From contig NZ_CP012334.1 in the NCBI RefSeq assembly GCF_001704295.1, forward strand, positions 3,422,084 through 3,486,083: DNA of 64,000 nt. The letters are read 5' to 3'. The notes under the pieces were generated by a model. That model was given only the letters and a program-made list of their open reading frames with translations. It was not told the DNA's origin and searched no databases. Origin of the DNA: Bordetella sp. H567 (GTDB lineage: Bacteria > Pseudomonadota > Gammaproteobacteria > Burkholderiales > Burkholderiaceae_B). Below, piece after piece: positions 32,060 to 43,639 of the stretch. The position numbers and the translations under genes are program-made. How positions within the stretch are numbered: position 1 is the stretch's first letter; each line of letters opens with the position of its first letter.

Positions 32060-33264
32060 GCCGCATAGCGGCGGAGTCGGTCGGCGAACTGCTCCAGCCC
32101 TTCAATTCCGCTCTGCTGCGCCCGCTGGCACCAGGCCTGCAGATGGCTCAGCAATTGTTCGCTGCTGGCGCTGGAGCTTTCCCATAGACGGCCCAGCTCG
32201 CGCCGCATCTGCACCAGCGTCGACAGCGACTGGCTGCCGGCGATGGCCTGATCCACCTGGGCGAGCTGTTCCGGCTGCAAGGCGTCTTCCGAACGATGCA
32301 ACCAGCGACGGACCTGGCGCAGGGTCGTCCAGCGGCATTCCGTACCGTCCGGGTTGCGGGACGTCTTGAGCTTGGCCAGTTCCTGGCGCGCGGCGCTCTT
32401 GATGATGTCGCCATAGCGCGCCATGACTTCGTAGCGGTGCGTGATCACGCCCTGCAGGGTACTGAGATCCACCATCGGCTTGTTGGAATCCAGCTTGAGC
32501 TTGGGTGCGACCTTCTTGATCTTGGCCAGCCCGACGAATTGCAGGATGCGGATGTAGCCCCAGCCGATGTCGAATTCGTACCACTTGGCGGAGAACTTGG
32601 CGGACGTACCGTAGGCGTGGTGGTTGTTGTGCAGTTCTTCGCCACCGATGATGATGCCCCACGGAAACACGTTGGTGCTGGTGTCCGGGCTGGCGTAGTT
32701 GCGGTAGCCCCAATAGTGGCCGATGCCATTGACGACGCCGGCCGCCCAGAACGGGATCCATGCCATCTGCACCGCCCACACCGTCACGCCGACGGCGCCG
32801 AACATGGCGATATCCAGCGCCAGCATGATCATCACGCCCATCAGGCTGTGGCGGGCATAGACGTGGCGTTCAAGCCAGTCGTCCGGGGTGCCGTGGCCGA
32901 ATTTGGCCATCGTTTCCGCGTTCGTGGCTTCTTCGCGATACAGCTCCGCGCCACGGAACAACACCTTCCAGATGCCGAAGCGCATCGGCGAATGCGGGTC
33001 GCCATCGCGTTCACATTTCGCGTGGTGCTTGCGGTGAATGGCCACCCATTCCTTGGTCACCATGCCCGTGGTCATCCAGAGCCAGAAGCGGAAGAAATGC
33101 ATGACGGCCGGATGCAGGTCCAGCCCGCGGTGCGCCTGGCTGCGATGAAGGAATACCGTAACCCCTACGATGGTGACGTGGGTGGCCACCAGGGTAAAGG
33201 CGACGATCTGCCACCAAGAGGCATGCAGAAAACCGCCGCCGACGAACGAAAGGATGTGATCCAT
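32056..33264 (-). CDS. Fatty-acid desaturase (delta-9 acyl-CoA/lipid type)
   Basis: 402-residue membrane di-iron desaturase that introduces a double bond into acyl chains. The three histidine clusters are complete: HRSQAH (about residues 41-46), HRKHH (about 78-82) and HNNHH (about 211-215). Hydrophobic segments flank them (IVAFTLVATHVTIVGVTVF, FWLWMTTGMV, IMLALDIAMFGAVGVTVWAV). A C-terminal extension of about 110 residues (RYEVMARYGDIIKSAARQEL and later) is polar and helical. It is 60-100 residues longer than minimal desaturases. uvrD follows with overlapping codons, which suggests one transcript. Confidence 0.9.
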   Translation of the reverse strand: MDHILSFVGGGFLHASWWQIVAFTLVATHVTIVGVTVFLHRSQAHRGLDLHPAVMHFFRFWLWMTTGMVTKEWVAIHRKHHAKCERDGDPHSPMRFGIWKVLFRGAELYREEATNAETMAKFGHGTPDDWLERHVYARHSLMGVMIMLALDIAMFGAVGVTVWAVQMAWIPFWAAGVVNGIGHYWGYRNYASPDTSTNVFPWGIIIGGEELHNNHHAYGTSAKFSAKWYEFDIGWGYIRILQFVGLAKIKKVAPKLKLDSNKPMVDLSTLQGVITHRYEVMARYGDIIKSAARQELAKLKTSRNPDGTECRWTTLRQVRRWLHRSEDALQPEQLAQVDQAIAGSQSLSTLVQMRRELGRLWESSSASSEQLLSHLQAWCQRAQQSGIEGLEQFADRLRRYAA

Positions 33265-33507
33265 ATGGAGCGTAGAAACCTCAGCGAAGAGCGAGAAGCC
33301 GAGTTTAGCCTACCTTGCGCGGTTATGACAGCGCCCCGCCTTGACCTCACCCCCTTGAAATTCCGGCAAAATTGTTGTTTCACCCGACTTCCTGTGCTCA
33401 TCTTGATCGCTTTTTCAACGCTCCACCCGGTGCGGCCCCCTGTGCGGCGGCCACGGACCCTCACGTGGCCCACCTCCGGCCGGCGCTGGCGCCGCCCGCG
33501 GCCCGGC

Positions 33508-33927
33508 GTGCCGCGTTTCTTTTCCGCCACAGTGGCGGCCGCCCTGCTGGCCTTTCCGGCCCCCGCCGTCCGAGCGGACGAAGCGCCCCAGCGCTTGTCC
33601 TGGACGGTCGGGACCAGCAGTACGGTGGTCCTGGCGGAATACTACGAAATCCAGGAATCGGACTGCCGGGCGATGCGCGCGCCGCCCGTGGTCGTCAAGG
33701 CCCGCCCCACCTTGGGCAAGCTGGTGATCAACACGACCACCGGGCAAGCCAGCCAGTCGGCCAAGTGCCGGCACGTCCAGGTGCCGGTGACGCGGGTGCT
33801 CTACCATGCGGGCACCGAAGCGGGGCGGGACAGTTTCTCCTGGGAGATCTTCTTCCAGGCGCGCGACTTGGGCACGCGCTCCGTACAGGGCAGCGCGACC
33901 CTTACCCGCCGGCCGACGGATCGCTGA
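33508..33927 (+). CDS. Small secreted protein of unknown function
   Basis: 139 residues from GTG 33508. A Sec signal peptide is clear (hydrophobic SATVAAALLAFPAPA, cleavage after VRA at residue 23). The mature part is predicted beta-rich, with two cysteines (53 and 87) that could form a disulfide, and ends with YHAGTEAGRDSFSWEI. That segment resembles the GTDSFTY strand signature of bacterial cadherin-like/Ig-like domains; this is only a pattern resemblance. An ATG at 33325 in the same frame would add 61 residues, but they are rich in Arg CGG codons and hydrophobic only briefly, so I prefer the GTG. The 3' end overlaps the opposing methyltransferase gene by 26 bases. Confidence 0.55.
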   Translation: MPRFFSATVAAALLAFPAPAVRADEAPQRLSWTVGTSSTVVLAEYYEIQESDCRAMRAPPVVVKARPTLGKLVINTTTGQASQSAKCRHVQVPVTRVLYHAGTEAGRDSFSWEIFFQARDLGTRSVQGSATLTRRPTDR

Positions 33928-35392
33928 GCGGCGACTGCCGGGACTCCGGCTCCAGGTCCAGGTCCGCGTCCGCCCGCGCCGGTGCGATCGCTTCGGCGGG
34001 CAGGCCGGCCGCCGCCGACTCGCCCTCGGCCTCGGCCGTGGCCTGTTCACTCGCTGCCCCGCCCTTGCGGCGCTCGAACACGGCGGCGAAGAAGCCGTCC
34101 GTACCGTGCACGTCGGGCCGCAACTGCATATAGGGGCCCTGCAGGTTCAGGCCCTCGCAGCGCGCGCCGATCAGCGCGGCTGCGTCCAAGCGCTCGAATT
34201 CGGGATGCGAGGCCAGGAAGATTTCGGCCTGCGCCTCGTTTTCCTCGGCCAGCAGGCTGCAGGTGGCGTAGACCAGCCGCCCGCCGGGCGCGACGCAACG
34301 GGCCGCGGCGGCCAGGATCCGGGTCTGCAGAAGCCCGAGTTCCTGCAGCGCATCCGGGTGCTGCCGCCATTTCAAGTCCGGATTGCGCCGCAGGGTGCCG
34401 ATACCACTGCAAGGGGCATCCACCAGTACCCGCTGCGCCTTGCCGGCCAGCCGCTTGACCCGGGTGTCGTTTTCGCTGTCGATGACCACCGGCACCACAT
34501 TGGACAGCCCGCTGCGGGCGAAACGGGGCTTGGCCCGCGCCAGGCGCGCCGCGGACACATCGAAGGCATACAGACGGCCCGTGGACCGCATCAGGGCGCC
34601 CAGCAGCAAGGTCTTGCCCCCCGCGCCCGCGCAAAAATCGATAATCATTTCGCCGCGCCGCGGCGCCACGAGCAGGGCCAGCAACTGGCTGCCTTCGTCC
34701 TGCACCTCGATTTCGCCCGCCTCGAACTGCGGCCAGCGATTCACCGGCGGACGTCCGGCGAGCCGTATGCCCCAGGGCGAAAACGGCATCGCGCGCGGCT
34801 GGTACCGCGCGGCCGGCCCGTCGTTCAAGCCGCGCAGCACGGCGTCGCGGTCCGCCTTCAGAGGGTTGACGCGAAGGTCCAGCGGCGCCGGACGATTCAA
34901 GGCGTCGACCAGGGCGTCAGCGTCCTCGAACGCCCCCAGGCGCTCGTCCAGCCAGTCCGGCAGGCTGGCGCGCACGGCACGCGGCAGCGTGGCCGGATCG
35001 ATGCGCAGGATATGGTCGAGCCAATCGTTTTCTTCCGGCGTCAGGGCATCGCGCAGCGCGTCCCGCCCCAGCGTGGCGGACAAACCCAGGATGGCGAGCC
35101 TCCGGGCGGACGCGCCGACGCCGGTTTCCGCGAAGCGGCGATAGCGCCGCAGATTGCGCAGTACATCGTAAGCGGCTTCGGATACTTCCGCGCGGTCGCG
35201 GCCGCCCAGCGCCGGGTGGGCGCGCAGCCAATGCGTCAGGACGCCATCGGCGGGATACGCCCATTGCAGCATTTCGCCCAGTACCTGCTGGACCTGGCCC
35301 AGCCGGACGGCGGCAAACGACGGCCGCGGGCGATCCGCCTCGCCGGCGCGCGGCGCCATGGATCTTGCGCCTGCGCGTTGCGGTTTCTTCAT
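33902..35392 (-). CDS. RsmB/NOP-family RNA (cytosine-C5) methyltransferase
   Basis: 496-residue SAM-dependent enzyme likely acting on rRNA. Motifs of the Nol1/Nop2/Sun family are intact: DFCAGAGGKTLLLGAL (SAM binding), VLVDAPCSGIGTLRRNPDLKW, and YATCSLLAEENEAQ, with the paired catalytic cysteines in PCSG and TCSL. Unlike E. coli RsmB the N-terminal third does not look like a NusB domain, so it may be the second RsmB-like paralogue seen in Burkholderiales rather than the m5C967 enzyme. The last 57 residues form an acidic, Ala-rich tail without family similarity. It follows purN by 45 bases. Confidence 0.85.
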   Translation of the reverse strand: MKKPQRAGARSMAPRAGEADRPRPSFAAVRLGQVQQVLGEMLQWAYPADGVLTHWLRAHPALGGRDRAEVSEAAYDVLRNLRRYRRFAETGVGASARRLAILGLSATLGRDALRDALTPEENDWLDHILRIDPATLPRAVRASLPDWLDERLGAFEDADALVDALNRPAPLDLRVNPLKADRDAVLRGLNDGPAARYQPRAMPFSPWGIRLAGRPPVNRWPQFEAGEIEVQDEGSQLLALLVAPRRGEMIIDFCAGAGGKTLLLGALMRSTGRLYAFDVSAARLARAKPRFARSGLSNVVPVVIDSENDTRVKRLAGKAQRVLVDAPCSGIGTLRRNPDLKWRQHPDALQELGLLQTRILAAAARCVAPGGRLVYATCSLLAEENEAQAEIFLASHPEFERLDAAALIGARCEGLNLQGPYMQLRPDVHGTDGFFAAVFERRKGGAASEQATAEAEGESAAAGLPAEAIAPARADADLDLEPESRQSPLSDPSAGG

Positions 35393-35437
35393 GTCGATTC
35401 CCTGACGGACGGGACGTCCGTCGATAAAAAAATTGGT

Positions 35438-36115
35438 TTATGTTGCGCGGATGCCGTCCGCGGACCACATATACAGGCGGGCTGGATCGCCCTGGACCTG
35501 CACGCGATGGTCCGCCCCCAGGCTGACACGGCCTTCCGCGAGCCAGCGCACCGCCGCGGGAAAGACGCAGTGTTCCATCACCAGCACGCGCTCGGCCAGG
35601 CTTTCCGGCGTATCGCCAGGCAGCACGGGCACGCAGGCTTGCGCGATGATGGGCCCGTGGTCGACCAGGGGCGTGACGAAATGCACCGTGCAGCCATGCA
35701 CCTGGACCCCGGTGGCCAGCGCCTGGCCATGGGTGTGCAGGCCCGGAAACGCCGGCAGCAGCGAAGGATGGATATTGACGAGGCGATCCGCGTAGCGGTT
35801 GACGAACCCGGGCGTGAGTACCCGCATGAATCCGGCCAGGATGACGTAATCCGGCCGATACCGGTCGATCTCGTCGGCCAGCGCCGCGTCGAACGCCTCG
35901 CGGCCGGCGAACTCGCGGTGATGGACGGACGCCGCCGGGATGCCGGCCTCGCGCGCCCACTGCAGGCCGGGCGCATCGGGCCGGCTGGCGATGACCGCGG
36001 AAATGTCGGCCGGCCAGTGCTCTTGCCGGCAGGCCTGGACCAGGGCCTGCATATTGCTGCCACGGCCGGAAATGAGGATGACGAGCCGCCGACGGCCCGG
36101 GGATAAAGCTGCCAA
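35438..36115 (-). CDS. purN: Phosphoribosylglycinamide formyltransferase
   Basis: 225 residues from the TTG start at 36115. It transfers formyl from 10-formyl-THF to GAR in purine synthesis. The N-terminal SGRGSNMQAL binds phosphate. The catalytic Asn-His-Asp set is recognisable in VNIHPSLLPAFPGLHTHGQAL and VDHGPIIAQ. No ATG or GTG is available before LVILISGRGSN, and TTG gives a ten-residue lead (LAALSPGRRR), so this start is a best guess. A -10-like TACAAT lies at 36157-36162 on this strand. It is divergent from ribF. Confidence 0.9.
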   Translation of the reverse strand: MAALSPGRRRLVILISGRGSNMQALVQACRQEHWPADISAVIASRPDAPGLQWAREAGIPAASVHHREFAGREAFDAALADEIDRYRPDYVILAGFMRVLTPGFVNRYADRLVNIHPSLLPAFPGLHTHGQALATGVQVHGCTVHFVTPLVDHGPIIAQACVPVLPGDTPESLAERVLVMEHCVFPAAVRWLAEGRVSLGADHRVQVQGDPARLYMWSADGIRAT

Positions 36116-36173
36116 GGTATAGGTTCCAGAGGAAATAAAGAGCAGGCGCGGGCAAAATTGTAAACTCTCGTTC

Positions 36174-37131
36174 GTGAAACCCGCGCTGCATATCTTCCGC
36201 TCCCTCCCCCCGCTCGGCGCCCGCCGGCCCTGCGCCCTGACAATCGGCAACTTCGACGGGGTGCACCGCGGACACCAGGCCATGCTGGCGCGCGTGCGCG
36301 CCGCGGCCGTGGACCGTGGCCTGACGCCGGCGGTGATGACCTTCGAACCGCATCCGCGCGAATATTTCGCGGCGTTGAACCATCGTCCCGAACTGGCGCC
36401 CACCCGTATCACCGGCCTGCGCGACAAGCTGGATGCCCTGGCGCGTTTCGGCGTGGAGCAGGTGATGGTCGAACGCTTCAATGCGCGCCTGGCGGAAATG
36501 TCACCCGAGACCTTTATCGAACGGCTGCTGGTGCGCGGCCTGGGCGCGCGATGGATCCTGGTCGGCCCGGATTTCCGCTTCGGCCACAAGCGCAGCGGCG
36601 ATATCACCCTGCTGCGCGACGCCGGCAAGCTGCATGGTTTCGACGTCGAAACGCTGGACGACGTCACCGACGCGCACGGCCACCGCATCTCCAGCTCCGA
36701 AGTCCGCACGGCCCTGGCCGTAGGCGATCTGGCGCGCGCGCAGGACCTGCTCGGCCATCCCTATCACCTCAGCGGGCACGTCGTGCACGGCCGCAAGCTG
36801 GGCCGCACACTGGGATTCCCGACGCTGAACGTACGCGTCACACCGCGCTGCGCGGCCCGGTCCGGCATTTACGTCGTGCGGGTGCATGGCCTGGGCGCGT
36901 CGCCGCTACCCGCGGTCGCCAGCTTGGGGGTGCGCCCCACCGTGGAGGACCACGGCCAGGTGCTGCTGGAAGCCCATGTGCTGGATGCCGCCGCCCTGGA
37001 CGCATACGGTAAACTCGTGCGGATCGAATTCCTGCAACAGCTGCGGGACGAAGAAAAGTTCCGCGACCTCCCTTCCCTGACTGCCGCCATCGCCGAAGAC
37101 GCGCGAAACGCGCGCGCCTATTTTGCCGTTC

Positions 37132-37142
<11 letters not shown>
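36174..37142 (+). CDS. ribF: Bifunctional riboflavin kinase / FAD synthetase
   Basis: 322 residues. It makes FMN from riboflavin and FAD from FMN. The N-terminal nucleotidyltransferase domain carries [15 protein letters not shown] and [14 protein letters not shown]; the C-terminal riboflavin kinase domain carries [15 protein letters not shown] and PSLGVRPTV-like [14 protein letters not shown]. Start is GTG 36174. There is no Shine-Dalgarno, and TAAACT at 36161-36166 could act as a -10 box giving a transcript that starts almost at the GTG. The end overlaps ileS by 11 bases. Confidence 0.96.
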
Positions 37143-39985
<2,843 letters not shown>

Positions 39986-39993
<8 letters not shown>

Positions 39994-40516
39994 CGCCGGC
40001 CATCAGCTGTCCGCCGCCGCGACGCGGCCGCCGCAAGGCCGCGGGCTGGCGTTCTGGCTCTCGCTGGCGGCGGCCGTCATCGTCCTGGACCAGGCGGCCA
40101 AGCTGTACTTCAACGCCCGCTTCAGCTTCGGCCAGCGCGTCAACGTACTGCCGGTGTTCGACTTCACCCTGGTCTACAACCGCGGCGCGGCATTCAGCTT
40201 CCTGGCCACGGAAGCCGGGTGGCAGCGTTGGTTCTTCACCGCGCTGGGCATCGCCGCGGCCGCCGTCATCACGGCAATCCTGGCGCGCCAGGGACGCCGC
40301 GCGCAGCCCCGCTTCGCGCTCGCCCTGGCGCTGATCATGGGCGGCGCGGTGGGCAATGTGATCGATCGCGTGGCCTATGGGCACGTCGTCGATTTCCTGC
40401 TTTTCTACTGGAAGGACTGGTACTACCCGGCCTTCAATCTGGCCGATGTCGCCATCACGTGCGGCGCCGTCCTGCTGGTCCTGGACGAAATGCTGCGGAT
40501 GCGCAAACCGCGCTAG
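39986..40516 (+). CDS. lspA: Lipoprotein signal peptidase (SPase II)
   Basis: 176-residue inner-membrane aspartyl protease that removes the signal peptide from diacylated prolipoproteins. Four hydrophobic helices are visible. The two catalytic aspartates lie in [15 protein letters not shown] and [11 protein letters not shown]. The N-terminus ([20 protein letters not shown]) is a short cytoplasmic tail before the first helix. ATG 39986 overlaps the ileS end by eight bases. The gene probably serves lipoproteins such as PqiC encoded in this window. Confidence 0.97.
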
Positions 40517-40558
40517 TCGGCGCATAATGGGCGGATCTTTCCTCGCCGCGGTTACTCC

Positions 40559-41755
40559 ATGCTCGATCTCGCCCGCAAACGTATCGTCCTAGGCATGTCG
40601 GGTGGCATCGCCTGCTACAAAATCGCCGAGCTGGTGCGCCGGCTCACCGAACAGGGCGCGTCCGTCGATGTCGTCATGACCGAGGCCGCGACGCACTTCA
40701 TCACGCCGGTGACCATGCAGGCGCTCTCGGGCCGCCCCGTCTACGTCAGCGAATGGGATGCGCGGTTCGACAACAACATGGCGCACATCGACCTGACCCG
40801 TGGCGCGGATGCCGTGCTGGTCGCGCCATGCAGCGCCGACTTCATCGCCAAGCTGGCGCACGGCATGGCCAATGACCTGCTATCCACCCTGTGCCTGGCA
40901 CGTGCCTGTCCGCTGCTCATCGTGCCCGCGATGAACCGCGAAATGTGGGCCAACCGCGCCACCCAGCGCAACGCCGCGCAACTGCGCGAGGACGGCATCG
41001 AAATCCTCGGCCCGGCCGCGGGCGATCAGGCCTGCGGGGAAATCGGCGACGGGCGCATGATCGAACCCCATGAAATCCTGGCCGATGTCATCGCGTTCTT
41101 CCAACCCAAGACACTGGCGGGCAAGCATGTGCTGCTGACCGCCGGGCCTACCGTGGAACCCATCGATCCGGTGCGCGTCATCAGCAACCGGTCCTCGGGC
41201 AAGACGGGCTACGCGATCGCGCGCGCCGCGCGCGAGGCCGGCGCACGGGTCACCCTGGTCAGCGGGCCCACCGCCCTGCCCGCGCCGCGCGGCGTGGAGG
41301 TCCATCCGGTGCAGACCGCCCTGCAGATGCACGCCGCCGTGATGGCGCAGGCGCGACAGGCCGACGTATTCATCGCCGTGGCCGCCGTCGCCGATTGGCG
41401 CGTGAAGAACGCCAGCGAACAGAAGATGAAAAAGGACGAGTCCGGCGGCGGCGCCCCCGTACTCGAATTCGAGACCAACCCGGATATCCTGGCCGGCGTC
41501 GCCGCAATGACCGACGGCCCCTGGTGCGTGGGTTTCGCGGCGGAGACCGAGGACCTGGCCAGGCACGCGGAGGCCAAGCGCCGCCGCAAGGGTATCCCGC
41601 TGCTGGTCGGCAACCTGGCGCACCGGGTGATGGACGTCGATGACACCGAACTCGTGCTGTTCGACGAACACGGGGCCCACCCGCTGCCGCCCGCCAATAA
41701 ACTGGACGCGGCACGCCGCCTGGTCGCCGAAATCGCCGCCCGGCTGCCGGGCTGA
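40559..41755 (+). CDS. coaBC: Bifunctional phosphopantothenoylcysteine decarboxylase / synthetase
   Basis: 398-residue enzyme making 4'-phosphopantetheine from 4'-phosphopantothenate and cysteine, for coenzyme A. The N-terminal flavodoxin-like CoaC half has GMSGGIACYKIAEL, the catalytic His in NNMAHIDL and the substrate clamp CG in DQACGEIGDGR. The C-terminal CoaB half has TAGPTVEPIDPVRVISNRSSGKTGYAIA and AVAAVADWRVK. It begins 42 bases after lspA, in a probable run-on of the ribF-ileS-lspA operon. Confidence 0.97.
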   Translation: MLDLARKRIVLGMSGGIACYKIAELVRRLTEQGASVDVVMTEAATHFITPVTMQALSGRPVYVSEWDARFDNNMAHIDLTRGADAVLVAPCSADFIAKLAHGMANDLLSTLCLARACPLLIVPAMNREMWANRATQRNAAQLREDGIEILGPAAGDQACGEIGDGRMIEPHEILADVIAFFQPKTLAGKHVLLTAGPTVEPIDPVRVISNRSSGKTGYAIARAAREAGARVTLVSGPTALPAPRGVEVHPVQTALQMHAAVMAQARQADVFIAVAAVADWRVKNASEQKMKKDESGGGAPVLEFETNPDILAGVAAMTDGPWCVGFAAETEDLARHAEAKRRRKGIPLLVGNLAHRVMDVDDTELVLFDEHGAHPLPPANKLDAARRLVAEIAARLPG

Positions 41756-41890
41756 ACCGTCCTATTCCGCTTGCTCGGACGCTGTCTGGAAGATGCCGCC
41801 CATTACGACATGCGTCAGGGTCTCTTGTCTGCGTGTATTTCCTTGCCGCGACCGCGCGGCGCCGCCCCGCGCGGCGTGCGGCTCACAAGG

Positions 41891-41896
41891 TAAGAT
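41891..41896 (+). promoter_or_regulatory. -10-like box upstream of the DedA gene
   Basis: TAAGAT at 41891-41896 is a plausible -10 element in the 167-base gap after coaBC. A start point near 41903 would leave a short leader before ATG 41923. No clear -35 is present. Confidence 0.3.
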
Positions 41897-41922
41897 ACCG
41901 CATCCGAATGGCGGGGCCTGGC

Positions 41923-42564
41923 ATGGACCAATTCGTCGACCAGATACGAAGCTTCATCGAAACCAACCAGGATTGGGCGGGTCCCGTCACCGCCCTGCTC
42001 ACCATGGCGGAATCCCTGGTGATCATCGGGCTGTTCGTGCCCGCCACGGCGCTAATGCTCATCACCGGCGGCCTGGTGGGCAGCGGGTCGCTGGACGGCG
42101 GCACGATCCTGCTCTGGGGCATGGCCGGCGCCATCATTGGCGACGCGCTGTCGTATTGGCTGGGACGGGGCGTGGGCCCGCGCGTGCTGCGGCGCTGGCC
42201 GCTCAGCAAGCATCGCCCCGCGGTCGCGCGTGCCCGCCTGTTCTTTTCGCGCTACGGTTTCGCGTCCGTGCTGGCCGGACGATTCATGGGGCCCATACGC
42301 AGCACCATTCCGACCGTCGCCGGCGTCATGGGGATGAGCCACGCCCGGTTCCAGGCGGCCAACGTCCTGTCCGCTGCCCTCTGGATGCCCGCCATGCTGG
42401 CGCCCGGCTACCTGACCGTACGCAACATGGACGATATCTCCGGCGCCAGCCATATCGGCATGGTGGTTGGCACCGGTTTTTCCATCGTGATGGGCGTCTG
42501 GCTGTTGTACATGGTGCTGCGCAAGCGGCGCGTCTCCGCGGCGGCGCGCCGTGCGCGGCGCTAG
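41923..42564 (+). CDS. DedA-family inner-membrane protein
   Basis: 213 residues with four to five hydrophobic segments. DedA/SNARE-associated family proteins support lipid (undecaprenyl phosphate or phospholipid) translocation and membrane homeostasis. Family marks are visible: ESLVIIGLFVPATALMLITGG near the N-terminus, GDALSYWLGRG, and the conserved RFMGPIRSTIPTVAG with its Arg and Pro residues. ATG 41923 (MDQFVDQIR) has GCGGGG six bases upstream and fits the -10 box; ATG 41908 would add five residues. The next gene starts nine bases after its stop. Confidence 0.9.
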   Translation: MDQFVDQIRSFIETNQDWAGPVTALLTMAESLVIIGLFVPATALMLITGGLVGSGSLDGGTILLWGMAGAIIGDALSYWLGRGVGPRVLRRWPLSKHRPAVARARLFFSRYGFASVLAGRFMGPIRSTIPTVAGVMGMSHARFQAANVLSAALWMPAMLAPGYLTVRNMDDISGASHIGMVVGTGFSIVMGVWLLYMVLRKRRVSAAARRARR

Positions 42565-42572
42565 GAGTCCGC

Positions 42573-43121
42573 ATGGCCATCGATGGTGAACCGAAAGACG
42601 GCGACTACGTCCGTTATGTCGAAAAATTGATCAACCGCGGCCAGGCCGCGCCCGGCCAGGTGGTGGGCAAGACGCGGGACGGCGCGGCGGCGCCGTTGCC
42701 GCCGCCCTCGCCCGGAGAAGTGGTGCGCGACACGTCGCCGGCCGTCCGCAACCCGGGCGCCAACCGGGGCCGTGGCACCGCCGCGGACGCCCGCGGCGCT
42801 CCGGCTGGCACGCCGCCGCGCAAGGACGCACAGGGCGCCGACGCCACGTTGGCCGCACGGACCACCCGGCGCAGGGGTGCGGTGGCCGTGACCCTCGTCG
42901 CGCTGGCCATTGCCTGGCAAGCGGTCCGCATGCTCTTCGATGCCCTGCGTCAACCCGGTTTCGACCCACACGACCTGGTGCCGGTCGCGTTCCTGGCGAT
43001 TTTCGCCGGCCTGCTCTGGCGAGCGGCACGCAGCCAGCGTACACGGGCAGACCAAGCGCTCGCGCGCCTGCCACCGCTGACCACCATATCGCAGAACGGA
43101 CCGGGCAAATCCGGCCGCTGA
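42573..43121 (+). CDS. Conserved-looking small membrane protein, function unknown
   Basis: 182 residues in three parts. Residues 1-40 are polar ([19 protein letters not shown]). About 40-100 is a Pro/Ala/Gly/Arg-rich, probably disordered linker. Residues about 103-160 hold two hydrophobic helices ([20 protein letters not shown] and [18 protein letters not shown]) separated by [13 protein letters not shown] lies five bases before ATG 42573, which fixes the start. It is tightly linked to dedA. I do not recognise the family. The layout suggests a membrane-anchored adaptor with a cytoplasmic N-terminal region. Confidence 0.7.
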   Translation: MAIDGEPKDGDYVRYVEKLINRGQAAPGQVVGKTRDGAAAPLPPPSPGEVVRDTSPAVRNPGANRGRGTAADARGAPAGTPPRKDAQGADATLAARTTRRRGAVAVTLVALAIAWQAVRMLFDALRQPGFDPHDLVPVAFLAIFAGLLWRAARSQRTRADQALARLPPLTTISQNGPGKSGR

Positions 43122-43174
43122 ATCTCCCTGCCGTCCGCGCCTGTTGGGCGGCCTTGCCTTTCTATCCCGATACG

Positions 43175-43624
43175 ATGAAATCCGTAGCCCTGAAGATACT
43201 CGATGACCGCATGCGCGAATTCCTGCCCGCCTACGCCACGCCCGGCGCCGCCGGCCTGGACCTGCGCGCCTGCCTGGAAAGCCCGCTGACCCTGGACCCG
43301 GGCGCCACCGCCCTGGTGCCCACCGGCTTGGCCATCCACATCGGTGACCCCGGCTACGCCGCGATGATCCTGCCGCGCTCGGGCCTCGGGCACAAGCACG
43401 GCATCGTACTGGGCAACCTGGTCGGCCTGATCGATTCCGATTACCAGGGCCAGTTGATGGTGTCGACGTGGAACCGCGGCGATACCACCTTCACCCTGCA
43501 CCCCATGGACCGGCTGGCGCAAATGGTCATCGTGCCGGTGGCACAAGTGGCCTTCGAAGTCGTGGCCGATTTCCCGACATCCGACCGCGGCGCCGGCGGC
43601 TTCGGCAGCACGGGGCGCGGCTAG
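43175..43624 (+). CDS. dut: dUTP diphosphatase
   Basis: 149-residue trimeric dUTPase that converts dUTP to dUMP and pyrophosphate, keeping uracil out of DNA. The five family motifs are recognisable: [10 protein letters not shown] (I), [16 protein letters not shown] (II), GLIDSDYQG (III), DRLAQMV (IV) and the Gly-rich C-terminal [12 protein letters not shown] (V). ATG 43175 gives the standard length; E. coli Dut is 151. It sits next to coaBC at a distance of two genes, as in many proteobacteria. Confidence 0.97.
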   Translation: MKSVALKILDDRMREFLPAYATPGAAGLDLRACLESPLTLDPGATALVPTGLAIHIGDPGYAAMILPRSGLGHKHGIVLGNLVGLIDSDYQGQLMVSTWNRGDTTFTLHPMDRLAQMVIVPVAQVAFEVVADFPTSDRGAGGFGSTGRG

Positions 43625-43639
43625 GCCGCGCCCGCGCCC

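Noticed and set aside
33325-33507. N-terminal extension of the small secreted protein from ATG 33325
   Set aside because: The added 61 codons use many rare Arg CGG codons, give no coherent domain and place the signal peptide internally.
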